A stretch of DNA of 64,000 nucleotides from NCBI GenBank assembly GCA_001769195.1, contig MEOK01000020.1, positions 128,797-192,796 on the forward strand, given 5' to 3'. The notes beneath the pieces are model-generated. The model was not told where the DNA came from. It saw only the letters and a program-made list of their open reading frames with translations, and searched no databases. A program made the position numbers and the translations under genes. Shown one piece after another: positions 44,458 through 53,805 of the stretch. This DNA is from Bacteroidetes bacterium GWF2_40_14 (GTDB lineage Bacteria > Bacteroidota > Bacteroidia > Bacteroidales > UBA932). Each line of letters starts with the position of its first letter. Positions within the stretch are counted from its first letter, which is position 1.

Positions 44458-45174
44458 ATGATTACCCAAATTGCACTTACGGTTATTGCACTCTATTGCC
44501 TGTTCACGATTTATTACATCTATAAAGAAGACATAAAAAGGGTTTTAGGGCAGAAAATCTCTCCAAAAGGAGATGAGGTCAAGCAGCCCAAAGAATGGCT
44601 TGATGAGAGCGGGATTATTGGTTCAACAAAGCCATTTCTGAGACAAAGGGAGACAAGCGCAGACAATTTAACCGCTAATTCACAAGATGTTAGAAAAGAA
44701 GATACATTTACTTCTGAAACAAAAAAACAGTTTCCGGCAGTCGTCTCAAGAGAAGAAATGGAAGAGATATTCTCTAAACATGAAAATGAGCCGTTGGAGA
44801 TTGATGTCGAAACGGAGTACCTGGGAGATCAAAATGATGAAATCGGATTTGATGAAGATGATGAGCTGATAGTTTTAACAGGAGGGATTGCTTCGGGAGT
44901 GACCTATGAGGAGATAATTGAGACAGCAGCAACCATTGGGAAAATAAATCCATCGGTAGAGGAAAAGGAAAGAGCAGTCGATGTAATTAATAGGGCAGGG
45001 AAAACCGATATGTTCGAACAAGTGGTTTCAACTATTCCGGAATCGGACAACAGAATAAAAAAGATGCTCGAGGAGTGTGATGAAAAAATTAAAAACAGGC
45101 AGTTGACAGTTAAGAACTCAAAGTCAGCTACAGAAGAAATGACCATAGACTTCGATCTGAGCAAATACCTATAA
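44458..45174 (+). CDS. TraC/TraD-like transfer protein with an N-terminal membrane anchor
   Basis: 238 residues. Residues 2-22 form a membrane helix (TQIALTVIALYCLFTIYYIY), followed by an acidic, mostly disordered stretch (to about 140), then a helical domain with GGIASGVTYEEIIETAATIG. Position between traB and DUF4134 fits TraC or TraD of CTnDOT-type elements; which one is not clear. The second copy of the GACA-phased 33-base motif (44641-44673) lies inside this coding region. Confidence 0.65.
   Translation: MITQIALTVIALYCLFTIYYIYKEDIKRVLGQKISPKGDEVKQPKEWLDESGIIGSTKPFLRQRETSADNLTANSQDVRKEDTFTSETKKQFPAVVSREEMEEIFSKHENEPLEIDVETEYLGDQNDEIGFDEDDELIVLTGGIASGVTYEEIIETAATIGKINPSVEEKERAVDVINRAGKTDMFEQVVSTIPESDNRIKKMLEECDEKIKNRQLTVKNSKSATEEMTIDFDLSKYL
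44641..44673 (+). repeat. 33-base GACA-phased motif, copy 2 (inside the traC-like gene)
   Basis: GAC recurs at 44642, 44652 and 44662 with the same 10-base period as the copy at 43081-43113. The coding meaning is RETSADNLTA. Confidence 0.6.
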
Positions 45175-45302
45175 AGAATAAACACGATGAAAAAGAATGA
45201 CTACGGATGAAAGGATGATGCGAGCCACCACTAATATCCACAAAAAACAGTATTAACCCGTCACGGGACCCATCCAACCCCTTGGCACATAACAAATGAT
45301 TT

Positions 45303-45602
45303 ATGACCCTGAAAAAATATTTCGTCTCTGCAGTTTTTCTTACAACTGCTTCTTATGCCTTCGCACAAGGCAACGGGCTCGCCGGTATCTCTGAGGCCAC
45401 CAACATGGTCACTTCATATTTTGAGCCTGCCACTAAACTTATTTACGCCATTGGTGCCGTTGTGGGACTAATCGGAGGAGTAAAGGTATATGGCAAGTTC
45501 GCTTCGGGTGATCCGGACACAAGCAAGACTGCTGCATCGTGGTTTGGTGCCTGTATCTTCCTTATCGTTGCGGCTACAATCTTAAGATCTTTCTTCTTGT
45601 AG
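45303..45602 (+). CDS. traE: TraE (DUF4134 family)
   Basis: 99 residues. A signal-like segment ends ASYAFAQG at about 22, then two membrane helices (LIYAIGAVVGLIGGVKVYG and GACIFLIVAATILRSFFL). This is the small pilin-like/VirB2-type DUF4134 protein of Bacteroidota transfer systems. A 128-base leader before it (45,175-45,302) has no gene. traF starts 1 base after its stop. Confidence 0.85.
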   Translation: MTLKKYFVSAVFLTTASYAFAQGNGLAGISEATNMVTSYFEPATKLIYAIGAVVGLIGGVKVYGKFASGDPDTSKTAASWFGACIFLIVAATILRSFFL

Positions 45603-45603
45603 T

Positions 45604-45921
45604 ATGGCTACCATCTATAATATCAATAAAGGAATTGGGAAATCCGTAGAATTTAAGGGACTGAAAAGTCAGTACCTGTTCATTTTTGCCGGAGGGCTTT
45701 TAGCAATTTTCATTCTCTATGTAATAATGTTCAGCATCGGAATAAATCAATCATTCTGCATCGGTTTCGCAATACTAATTGCTTCCCTGTTGGTGTGGCA
45801 GACCTTCTCACTTAACGCAAAGTATGGTGAGCATGGCCTTATGAAGATTGCCGCAAGAAAAAATCACCCGAAGTATCTAATCAACAGAAAAAGCATATCG
45901 CAATTATTAACAAGGAGGTAA
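45604..45921 (+). CDS. traF: TraF (DUF4133 family)
   Basis: 105 residues with two membrane helices (LFIFAGGLLAIFILYVIMFS and SFCIGFAILIASLLVWQTF), the VirB3-like DUF4133 pattern. It starts MATIYNINKGIGKSVEFKGL, typical of the family, and is followed after 2 bases by traG. VirB3-like proteins work next to the VirB4 ATPase. Confidence 0.85.
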   Translation: MATIYNINKGIGKSVEFKGLKSQYLFIFAGGLLAIFILYVIMFSIGINQSFCIGFAILIASLLVWQTFSLNAKYGEHGLMKIAARKNHPKYLINRKSISQLLTRR

Positions 45922-45923
45922 GC

Positions 45924-48434
45924 ATGAGAAATATACTTAAGGCAAATACGTTGGAGAGTAAATTCCCATTATTGGCAGTAGAGAATGACTGCATTATTTC
46001 TAAAGATGCAGATATCACCATTGGTTTTAAAGTAGAGCTCCCTGAATTATTCACCGTCACTTCAACTGAATATGAAGCCATTCATTCTGCTTGGGTAAAA
46101 GCCATAAAGGTTTTGCCGGATTATTCCATTATTCATAAACAAGACTGGTTCATTCAGGAGAACTACTTGGCAGATATCGAGAAGCAAGATAGCACTTTTT
46201 TAAGCCGCTCTTTTGAAAGGCATTTTAATGAAAGACCTTTCTTGAACCATAGTTGCTTTCTTTTTATTACCAAAACAACAAAGGAGAGATTGCGTTCTCG
46301 AAGTAACTTCTCATCTCTTTGCCGTGGCTTTATCATTCCAAAAGAGATTCAGGATAGAGAGTTGGTTATGAAATTTCTAGACTCTGTAGGTCAGTTTGAA
46401 AAGATTATCAATGATAGCGGCTATTTGAAAATTATCAGATTCACTTCTGAGGAAATAATTGGTAGCCAATTTAAAGCAGGAGTGATAGAAAAATATTTCT
46501 CATTATCCCAAAATGAAGATACTGTCCTAAATGACATTTCAATAAATGATGCACAGATGCGCATAGGAGACAATCTGCTTTGCCTGCATACATTATCTAA
46601 CACTGAAGACCTCCCGGGCCAAGTAGCTGCAGATATAAGATACGAGAAGCTTTCAACAGACAGGAGCGACTGCCGCCTTTCCTTTGCCTCGCCGGTAGGG
46701 CTTCTTCTCTCTTGCAATCATATCTACAACCAATACATTTTCATTGAAGAGAGTGATGACAATCTTAGCCGCTTTGAGAAGATGGCCAAGAACATGCACT
46801 CCCTCTCCCGCTACAGCCGTAGCAATCAGATAAACAAAGAATGGATTGAGCAGTACCTCAATCAGGCGCACAGCTTAGGATTGACATCCATCCGATGCCA
46901 TTGCAACGTCATGGCGTGGAGTGATGACAGGGACGAACTCAAACGGATAAAGAATGATGTTGGTTCCCAGCTCGCACTTATGGAATGTAAGCCCAGGCAT
47001 AACACTGTTGATGTGCCAACCCTCTTTTGGGCAGGTATTCCGGGGAACGAAGCCGACTTCCCTGCAGAAGAGAGTTTTTATACTTTCATTGAACAGGCCG
47101 TGTGCCTTTTCACCCAAGAGACAAACTACAAAAGCTCTCCCTCTCCATTCGGGATAAAACTGGCAGACAGGTTAACCGGCAAACCTCTCCACCTAGACAT
47201 CTCCGACCTTCCCATGAAAAAGGGAATCATCACCAACAGGAATAAATTCATCCTCGGCCCTTCCGGTTCAGGAAAATCCTTTTTCACCAACCACATGGTA
47301 AGGCAGTATTATGAGCAGGGTAGTCATGTACTTCTGGTAGACACCGGTAACAGTTACCTTGGCCTGTGCGAGCTTATTAACCGAAAGAGCAATGGTAAAG
47401 ACGGAATATATTTTACATATTCCGAAGAAAATCCGATTGCCTTCAATCCATTCTATACCGAAGATTGTGCATTTGACATTGAAAAGAAAGAGAGCATCAA
47501 GACTTTGATCCTCACCCTTTGGAAAAGGGATAATGAGCCTCCCACCAGAGCAGAGGAAGTTGCACTTTCCAACGCAGTAAGTCTCTACATTGAAAAGATA
47601 AAATCCAAAGAGGCCGAACCCGGATTCAACAGCTTTTATGAATATGTGAAGGGTGAATATAGGGGTGTCCTTGAAGAAAAAAAGGTAAGGGAAAAGGATT
47701 TTGATATTGACAATTTCCTCAATGTGCTTGAGCCTTACTACAAAGGCGGAGAATACGACTACCTGTTAAATTCTACAAAACAGATGGATTTGCTTTCAAA
47801 GAGGTTCATCGTGTTTGAGCTTGACAACATCAAAGACCACCCGATCCTTTTCCCTATTGTCACAATCATCATCATGGAGGTCTTCATCAATAAGATGCGC
47901 AGACTAAAGGGTGTGAGAAAATTAATCCTGATCGAGGAGGCATGGAAAGCCATTGCCAAAGAAGGCATGGCCGAGTACATAAAATACCTTTTCAAGACCG
48001 TAAGAAAATATTTTGGTGAAGCCATAGTGGTGACTCAGGAGGTGGATGACATCATATCGTCTCCCATCGTCAAGGAATCGATCATCAATAATTCAGATTG
48101 CAAAATACTTCTGGATCAACGCAAGTACATGAATAAGTTTGATGCAATCCAAAGTCTCTTGGGTCTTACAGAGAAAGAAAAGGCACAGGTGCTTTCCATC
48201 AATATGGCAAACAATCCATCCCGCCTCTACAAAGAAGTTTGGATTGGCTTGGGAGGAACACAGTCTGCCGTTTATGCTACAGAAGTAAGCTTCGAGGAAT
48301 ATCTGACATACACCACCGAGGAAACAGAAAAGATGGAGGTGCTAAACCTTGCTAAAAAACTTGACGGCAATATAGAGCTTGCAATAAGACAACTGGCAGA
48401 ACAGAAAAGAGAGAATTCAAAACAACATAACTAA
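45924..48434 (+). CDS. traG: Type IV secretion ATPase TraG (VirB4 type)
   Basis: 836 residues. The C-terminal ATPase has Walker A GPSGSGKSFFTNHMV near residue 445 and Walker B VRKLILIEEAWKAIAKEG, the VirB4 signature. The N-terminal half (LESKFPLLAVENDCIISKDA onward) is the CagE/VirB4 N-domain. It powers assembly of the transfer channel. A 10-base gap separates it from traI. The length fits the CTnDOT TraG family (about 830). Confidence 0.94.
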   Translation: MRNILKANTLESKFPLLAVENDCIISKDADITIGFKVELPELFTVTSTEYEAIHSAWVKAIKVLPDYSIIHKQDWFIQENYLADIEKQDSTFLSRSFERHFNERPFLNHSCFLFITKTTKERLRSRSNFSSLCRGFIIPKEIQDRELVMKFLDSVGQFEKIINDSGYLKIIRFTSEEIIGSQFKAGVIEKYFSLSQNEDTVLNDISINDAQMRIGDNLLCLHTLSNTEDLPGQVAADIRYEKLSTDRSDCRLSFASPVGLLLSCNHIYNQYIFIEESDDNLSRFEKMAKNMHSLSRYSRSNQINKEWIEQYLNQAHSLGLTSIRCHCNVMAWSDDRDELKRIKNDVGSQLALMECKPRHNTVDVPTLFWAGIPGNEADFPAEESFYTFIEQAVCLFTQETNYKSSPSPFGIKLADRLTGKPLHLDISDLPMKKGIITNRNKFILGPSGSGKSFFTNHMVRQYYEQGSHVLLVDTGNSYLGLCELINRKSNGKDGIYFTYSEENPIAFNPFYTEDCAFDIEKKESIKTLILTLWKRDNEPPTRAEEVALSNAVSLYIEKIKSKEAEPGFNSFYEYVKGEYRGVLEEKKVREKDFDIDNFLNVLEPYYKGGEYDYLLNSTKQMDLLSKRFIVFELDNIKDHPILFPIVTIIIMEVFINKMRRLKGVRKLILIEEAWKAIAKEGMAEYIKYLFKTVRKYFGEAIVVTQEVDDIISSPIVKESIINNSDCKILLDQRKYMNKFDAIQSLLGLTEKEKAQVLSINMANNPSRLYKEVWIGLGGTQSAVYATEVSFEEYLTYTTEETEKMEVLNLAKKLDGNIELAIRQLAEQKRENSKQHN

Positions 48435-48444
48435 AATACATATT

Positions 48445-49074
48445 ATGAAACGAATATTCACAATAATTTGTCTGACTCTATTCCTTGGTTTAGGTAACAG
48501 GGCACAGGCTCAGATGGTAACTTTTGACCCTACTAACCTAATACAGAGCATCATTAACTCTGTAACGCAAGTGGTTGAAACATCTTCTACCGCTTCCAAT
48601 ATGATAAATAACTTCAAGGAAACCATAAAGATTTATGAACAGGGGAAAAAGTACTATGATGCCCTTAAATCCGTGAACAACCTGGTTAAAGATGCCCGTA
48701 AGGTCCAACAGACAATCTTGATGATTGGTGAGATCTCGGATATCTATGTCAACAGCTTTCAAAAAATGATGAATGACCCCAATTACACTGTGGAGGAACT
48801 CGGTGCTATTGCCTTTGGATACACAAAACTTATGGAAGAGAGCAGCGGACTGTTGTCTGACCTCAAGAAAGTCATAAAAGACAGTTCTTTATCGATGACT
48901 GATAAAGAGAGAATGGATGTGGTGGATCAAGTTTATTCCGAGGTTAAAAGGTACAGAAGCCTGGTTGGCTACTACACCAATAAGACAATCTCCGTTAGTT
49001 TTCTCAGGGCAAAAGCTTCCGGAGAGACACAAAGAGTAGTTGCGCTTTATGGAACAAACGAAAGATACTGGTAA
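48445..49074 (+). CDS. traI: TraI (DUF4141 family)
   Basis: 209 residues with a signal peptide ending NRAQAQ at about 23. The mature part is helical (MINNFKETIKIYEQGKKYYD), the VirB5-like DUF4141 pattern. It is exported and probably belongs to the surface or channel complex. No TraH gene lies between it and traG. Confidence 0.85.
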   Translation: MKRIFTIICLTLFLGLGNRAQAQMVTFDPTNLIQSIINSVTQVVETSSTASNMINNFKETIKIYEQGKKYYDALKSVNNLVKDARKVQQTILMIGEISDIYVNSFQKMMNDPNYTVEELGAIAFGYTKLMEESSGLLSDLKKVIKDSSLSMTDKERMDVVDQVYSEVKRYRSLVGYYTNKTISVSFLRAKASGETQRVVALYGTNERYW

Positions 49075-49085
49075 TATTCTACATT

Positions 49086-50081
49086 ATGGAATTTGATAAT
49101 CTACACCAGATACTCAGAGGTCTTTATACCGACATGATGCCTCTTTGTTCCAATATGGCAGCAGTGGCCAAGGCTATAGCAGGGCTTGGTGCATTGATAT
49201 TTGTTGCAAGCCGGGTATGGCAGTCGCTCGCCAGAGCCGAAGAGATAGATGTATATCCTCTTCTTCGTCCTTTTGCAATTGGGATGTGCATAATGTTCTT
49301 TCCTCTTGTCCTAGGTACCATAAATGGAGTATTGAGCCCTATTGTTCAGGGTACAAACTCAATGTTGGAGTCCCAGACCTTTGATATGAATAACTACCGT
49401 AAGCAGAAAGATATTCTGGAGAGAGAATCTATGCTGCGAAGCCCGGAGACTGCCTATCTCGTGAGTAATGAAGAGTTTGATAAGCAGATTGAAGCTATGG
49501 GATGGAGCCCTGAAGACCTGGTGACAATGACAGGTATGTACATCGAACGGGGAATGTATAACATGAAAAAGTCTATCCGTGACTTCTTCCGCGAGCTTCT
49601 GGAGCTTATGTTTCAGGCAGCATCTTTGGTGATCGATACCATACGCACGTTCTTTCTCGTTGTGCTCTCAATCCTCGGCCCTATCTCCTTTGCCATTTCC
49701 GTTTGGCCGGGCTTTCAGTCTACGCTTACCCAATGGATTACCCGATATATAAGTGTCTATTTCTGGTTACCGGTATCTGACTTGTTCAGCACCATATTAG
49801 CCAAAATACAGGTTCTTATGATACAAAATGATATTACCAAACTACAAAATGATCCCAACTACTCGGTTGATGCATCAAATGGCGTTTACATCATTTTTAT
49901 GATCATTGGAATCATAGGATACTTTACCATACCTACTGTTGCAGGATGGATAATACAGGCAGGCGGGATGGGTAACTACAGCAGGAACATGAATGCCACA
50001 GCAGGTAGAGCCACATCTATGGCTGGTGCCGGAATTGGTGCAGCTTCCGGGAATGTCTCGGGAAGACTAATTGGAAGATAA
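49086..50081 (+). CDS. traJ: TraJ, VirB6-like polytopic membrane protein
   Basis: 331 residues with several hydrophobic segments, for example VAKAIAGLGALIFVASRVWQ, PFAIGMCIMFFPLVLGTING and NGVYIIFMIIGIIGYFTIPT. The C-terminus is glycine/alanine-rich (GAGIGAASGNVSGRLIGR). Size, topology and position after DUF4141 identify it as TraJ, which is thought to form part of the inner-membrane channel. Confidence 0.87.
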   Translation: MEFDNLHQILRGLYTDMMPLCSNMAAVAKAIAGLGALIFVASRVWQSLARAEEIDVYPLLRPFAIGMCIMFFPLVLGTINGVLSPIVQGTNSMLESQTFDMNNYRKQKDILERESMLRSPETAYLVSNEEFDKQIEAMGWSPEDLVTMTGMYIERGMYNMKKSIRDFFRELLELMFQAASLVIDTIRTFFLVVLSILGPISFAISVWPGFQSTLTQWITRYISVYFWLPVSDLFSTILAKIQVLMIQNDITKLQNDPNYSVDASNGVYIIFMIIGIIGYFTIPTVAGWIIQAGGMGNYSRNMNATAGRATSMAGAGIGAASGNVSGRLIGR

Positions 50082-50092
50082 CAATCAAGACT

Positions 50093-50716
50093 ATGGAATT
50101 TAAATCGTTAAAAAATATAGAGTCGAGCTTCAAGCAGATAAGACTCATTGTGATTCTGGTTATCAGTTCGTGTGCATTGGTCATTGTCTTTTGTATCTGG
50201 AGTTCGTTCCGCTTCGCAGAAGCTCAAAGACAGAAGATATATGTACTGGATCAGGGCAAATCCCTTATCCTTGCCCTCTCACAAGACCTATCCCAAAACA
50301 GACCGGTGGAGGCCCGCGAACATGTGAGGCGCTTTCATGAACTCTTCTTTACCCTCTCGCCGGATAAAATGGCTATTGAGAGTAACATGCAAAGAGCAAT
50401 GAATCTATCAGACAAGTCGGCTTTCAACTACTATCAGGACCTTTCAGAAAAGGGATACTTTAAAAGGCTCATCTCCGCAAACATCAATCAGTACATACAG
50501 ATTGACAGCGTGATTTGCAATTTTGACCACTATCCATATACGGCCAAAACATTCGCAAAGCAACTCATACTCCGTGAAAGCAACGTCACTGAGAGAAGCC
50601 TGATAACCACTTGCAAACTGCTCAACTCGGTAAGAAGTGACAATAACCCTCACGGCTTTATCATTGAGAATTTTGAAATTATAGAAAACAAAGACATCAG
50701 AGTCGCAAATAGATAA
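50093..50716 (+). CDS. traK: TraK, VirB8-like transfer protein
   Basis: 207 residues. A short cytosolic N-terminus (MEFKSLKNIESSFKQIRLIV) leads into one membrane helix (about 18-40), followed by a soluble domain with FAEAQRQKIYVLDQGKSLIL and the late motif LINTCKLLNS-like ITTCKLLNSVRSDNNPHGF. Characteristic of TraK, an inner-membrane nucleation component. Confidence 0.87.
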   Translation: MEFKSLKNIESSFKQIRLIVILVISSCALVIVFCIWSSFRFAEAQRQKIYVLDQGKSLILALSQDLSQNRPVEAREHVRRFHELFFTLSPDKMAIESNMQRAMNLSDKSAFNYYQDLSEKGYFKRLISANINQYIQIDSVICNFDHYPYTAKTFAKQLILRESNVTERSLITTCKLLNSVRSDNNPHGFIIENFEIIENKDIRVANR

Positions 50717-50720
50717 TACC

Positions 50721-51026
50721 ATGAAGACAATAACAAGTAGCGTTCAAAAAATCAAAGATGAGATAATTGCAAAGCAGGTGCAATGGAACAAGAAAATAGA
50801 GGATTATCTCAGAAGTATGAGCTATGAGAGCCGCCTGACACTGATTGCATCTATGCTCCTTTTTATGGGTTTCGTTTTCATTGGGATGATGGTGGTGACA
50901 ATAATACAACTTGAGAAAAAGAGTGTCCGGCAGATTGAGTTTGAGCACATCAGGGGGCTGGAGGTAAAGTCAAAATCCGATACAAATAACTTGAATAAAA
51001 ACTACGATTATGGAAGAGAAAATTAA
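50721..51026 (+). CDS. traL: TraL (DUF3989 family)
   Basis: 101 residues with a basic N-terminal region and one membrane helix (LTLIASMLLFMGFVFIGMMV) near 50-70, matching small DUF3989 TraL proteins. Its 3' end overlaps traM by 17 bases. Confidence 0.8.
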   Translation: MKTITSSVQKIKDEIIAKQVQWNKKIEDYLRSMSYESRLTLIASMLLFMGFVFIGMMVVTIIQLEKKSVRQIEFEHIRGLEVKSKSDTNNLNKNYDYGREN

Positions 51027-52290
51027 AAAAGAGAGAAGCCCTCAAGAGGTATTAAAGCGTAAGAAGATGATAGTCTTTCCGCTATTCGTGCTTGCCTTTG
51101 CTGCTGTTATATGGTTAATATTTTCTCCTTCAAAAGAAGACAAGAAGAAGCTAAGTGATCAGGTTGGAATAAATACCAATATCCCTCAGGCAAAAGCCAA
51201 TGTTCTTGCAGACAGTAAAGAAGCGGAGTATGAGAAAGCAAGTGCCGAGCAACAGCAAGACCAGAGATCGAAAACAATGCAGGATCTGGCAGGGTTCTTT
51301 GGGATCACCAACGAGAACTCACAAGATGAGGGCGATGAGCTTGGACAATCTCCCAATAATACCGCCGGAGCATCAGAGGGCAAAAGTAATACCAGAGGCA
51401 CGATCCGATCTTCTGCCAGAGCATATAAGGAGATAAACCGCAACCTGGATAATTTCTATCAGGATGATAAAGACAAAGAGAAGAAAGAACTACAAGAAAA
51501 GGTAGATCAGATGCAGGCACAGATGAGGGAAAGCAACAATGGAAATAGCGTGGAAGAGAAAATGAAGCTATTGGAAAAGTCGTATGAGATGGCTGCGCGG
51601 TTAATGCCTCAAAATATGAATCAAAAAAATGAAAATACTGCGGAAAAGGAACAGGAAACAAAAACCAGAGGAGGAAAGACAAAGGTAGAGCCTATATATC
51701 AGGTAAAAAAAGAAGTGGTAAGCTCTCTCTCGAATGAACTTCCTTTTGAAAACATGACTAATGGCGATGAACATAACTTAGGGTTTAACACTTCCGTGGG
51801 AGAGAGCAAAGCTGTTGTAAAAAACACAATCAAAGCTTGTGTCCATATTGACCAGACCATAACTGACGGTCAGACTATAAGACTCCGTCTCTTAGAAAGC
51901 TTAAAAGCAGGAAGCACTATCATTCCGGAGAATTCCACAATCAGTGGCAAGACTTTTTTGGTAGGAGAAAGACTGAACATCATAATCTCAGGTATTGAGT
52001 ACCAAGGCAAGATCATACCCGTTGAGTTGAATGTCTTTGACACCGATGGGCAGATAGGAATCTTCGTGCCAGGCTCAATGGAAGTGAGTACGATAAAAGA
52101 CGTTGCCGGTAACGTGGGTAACAGCATTGGGACAAGCTTTAATATCACAAAAAATGCAGGTGAACAGATTACTGCCGACCTCACAAAGGCTCTGATACAA
52201 GGAGGCTCACAGTACATCTCAAAAAAAGCCAGGCTGGTGAAAGTACACCTCAAGGCAGGGTATAGGGTATTTCTGACAACAAAAGAATAA
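51010..52290 (+). CDS. traM: TraM, VirB10-like transfer protein
   Basis: 426 residues. An inner-membrane helix (MIVFPLFVLAFAAVIWLIFS, 20-39) is followed by a long, charged, Gln/Glu-rich stretch (about 60-225) that would span the periplasm, then a beta-rich domain (KNTIKACVHIDQTITDGQTI onward) like VirB10/TrbI. It would link the inner-membrane complex to TraN at the outer membrane. Confidence 0.88.
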   Translation: MEEKIKKERSPQEVLKRKKMIVFPLFVLAFAAVIWLIFSPSKEDKKKLSDQVGINTNIPQAKANVLADSKEAEYEKASAEQQQDQRSKTMQDLAGFFGITNENSQDEGDELGQSPNNTAGASEGKSNTRGTIRSSARAYKEINRNLDNFYQDDKDKEKKELQEKVDQMQAQMRESNNGNSVEEKMKLLEKSYEMAARLMPQNMNQKNENTAEKEQETKTRGGKTKVEPIYQVKKEVVSSLSNELPFENMTNGDEHNLGFNTSVGESKAVVKNTIKACVHIDQTITDGQTIRLRLLESLKAGSTIIPENSTISGKTFLVGERLNIIISGIEYQGKIIPVELNVFDTDGQIGIFVPGSMEVSTIKDVAGNVGNSIGTSFNITKNAGEQITADLTKALIQGGSQYISKKARLVKVHLKAGYRVFLTTKE

Positions 52291-52321
52291 TACAATTCAT
52301 AAACCAGTAAAATCCAAATAA

Positions 52322-53242
52322 ATGCAAAAATTGTTAATCACTATTTTTCTTTTCTTCTGCGCGTTGAGACTCAATGCCCAGACAAATGGTTCTTCGGGAG
52401 ACCTCTTTAATGGTCTTACCAAGAAAATAACCTATGACAAGGTAATACCTCCCTATGGTCTGGAAGTGACATTCGACAAGACTGTTCACATCATCTTCCC
52501 GGCAGCTGTCAGGTATGTTGACCTTGGCAGCACAAAGATAATTGCAGGTAAGGCCGAGGGTGCCGAGAATGTAATTCGTATTAAAGCTGCTGTACGCAAT
52601 TTTGAAGATGAAACCAACTTCTCCGTTATTACAGATGACGGTAACTTTTACTCCTTTAACGTAAGGTATGTTCAAGAGCCGGAGAAGCTTAATATTGAGA
52701 TGAAAGAACTGATTACCAAGGCAGCTCCAGGCAAAACACAAACAGGAGCCGGGGATGTATATCTCAAGGAACTGGGGAAAGAGCCTCCTGCAGCAGTGAA
52801 TCTGATTATGAACAACATCTACAAGAAGGACAAGAGTGATATCAAAAACATCTCAAGTAAAAAGTATGGAGTTGAGTTTTCCATCAAAGGCATTTATACC
52901 AACAATGGTATGTTGTACTTCCACTCTCAGATAAAGAATATCACCAACATTCCATTTGACATTGATTTTATCACTTTCAAGATAGTAGACAGGAGAGTGA
53001 CTAAAAGAACGGCAGTACAGGAACAATTGCTGACACCTCTGAGAGTATTGAACAACAATCAAACTATAAGAGGTAAAAGTGTCGCAAGATCTGTCTTCAC
53101 TCTGGAAAAATTCACCATTGCCGATAACAAGATGCTTGTCATTGAAATCTTTGAGAAAAATGGCGGCCGTCATCAATCGGTGATGATAACAAATAGAAAC
53201 ATAGTAAAAGCAAAACTAATAACCAATTATAACACAAAATAA
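52322..53242 (+). CDS. traN: TraN, VirB9-like transfer protein (DUF4138 family)
   Basis: 306 residues with a signal peptide ending LRLNAQ at 19. The beta-rich mature part has TFDKTVHIIFPAAVRYVDLG and FYSFNVRYVQEPEKLNIEM, the DUF4138 pattern. It is the outer-membrane-side partner of TraM. After it the classical traO-traQ genes do not follow; a lipoprotein and fimbrial genes do, starting 2 bases downstream. Confidence 0.87.
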   Translation: MQKLLITIFLFFCALRLNAQTNGSSGDLFNGLTKKITYDKVIPPYGLEVTFDKTVHIIFPAAVRYVDLGSTKIIAGKAEGAENVIRIKAAVRNFEDETNFSVITDDGNFYSFNVRYVQEPEKLNIEMKELITKAAPGKTQTGAGDVYLKELGKEPPAAVNLIMNNIYKKDKSDIKNISSKKYGVEFSIKGIYTNNGMLYFHSQIKNITNIPFDIDFITFKIVDRRVTKRTAVQEQLLTPLRVLNNNQTIRGKSVARSVFTLEKFTIADNKMLVIEIFEKNGGRHQSVMITNRNIVKAKLITNYNTK

Positions 53243-53244
53243 CA

Positions 53245-53784
53245 ATGAAAAACACATTATTTACAGCATTAGCAATTTTAATCTTAACTGTCTCCTGCAC
53301 AAAAGAGAGACAACCGGTAATCGTAGACTTAGGTAACACAACAGAAAAGCTCAGCGAAAATTCCGAGAATGACACTCCCCAGGTACAAGTCTATTTCCAT
53401 ATTAAAAGGGTGGCAAAGATTCATGTCAAGCATCTGAAAGATGATTTTGGAAGAGACTATACCAAGGAGATTATTGATGAGATAACTGACAGGCTCTTTA
53501 TCCGGAGCATTGGTTCAAGTACAGGCTATAAGGTCCTTTATGACCTGGAGGTGATTGCCAGTGATAATAAGCCGCAACTTTTGATTAACCGTGATACAAA
53601 AACCAAGGAGAACCTGGATGATAACATAATGTGGATTGATAACTGTATCATGGGATATGATGATCCAATTCCCCAAATTAATGTGACAAGGTTTGAGGTA
53701 CAAAGAATTGCGGAAACGAAAACAGAAAACGTCGTTTACAATCCTTTGCTTAACTCTTGCGAATTAGTAAAATTATCAAATTAA
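53245..53784 (+). CDS. Lipoprotein of unknown function following traN
   Basis: 179 residues. The lipobox LTVSC places the lipid Cys at 18, so it is a lipoprotein of the outer or inner membrane. The mature part is acidic with VQVYFHIKRVAKIHVKHLKD and a late CIMGYDDPIPQINVTRFEVQ; I do not recognise the fold. It lies 2 bases after traN and 21 before the first fimbrillin, joining the two gene sets. It may be a shortened counterpart of traO or a fimbrial accessory. Confidence 0.55.
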   Translation: MKNTLFTALAILILTVSCTKERQPVIVDLGNTTEKLSENSENDTPQVQVYFHIKRVAKIHVKHLKDDFGRDYTKEIIDEITDRLFIRSIGSSTGYKVLYDLEVIASDNKPQLLINRDTKTKENLDDNIMWIDNCIMGYDDPIPQINVTRFEVQRIAETKTENVVYNPLLNSCELVKLSN

Positions 53785-53805
53785 TTATCAGTCAATCTGA
53801 CGTTT

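Noticed and set aside
45175-45302. Gap before traE considered as a missing traD
   Set aside because: Only 128 bases with stops in all frames that I read; it is probably a leader or untranslated stretch.
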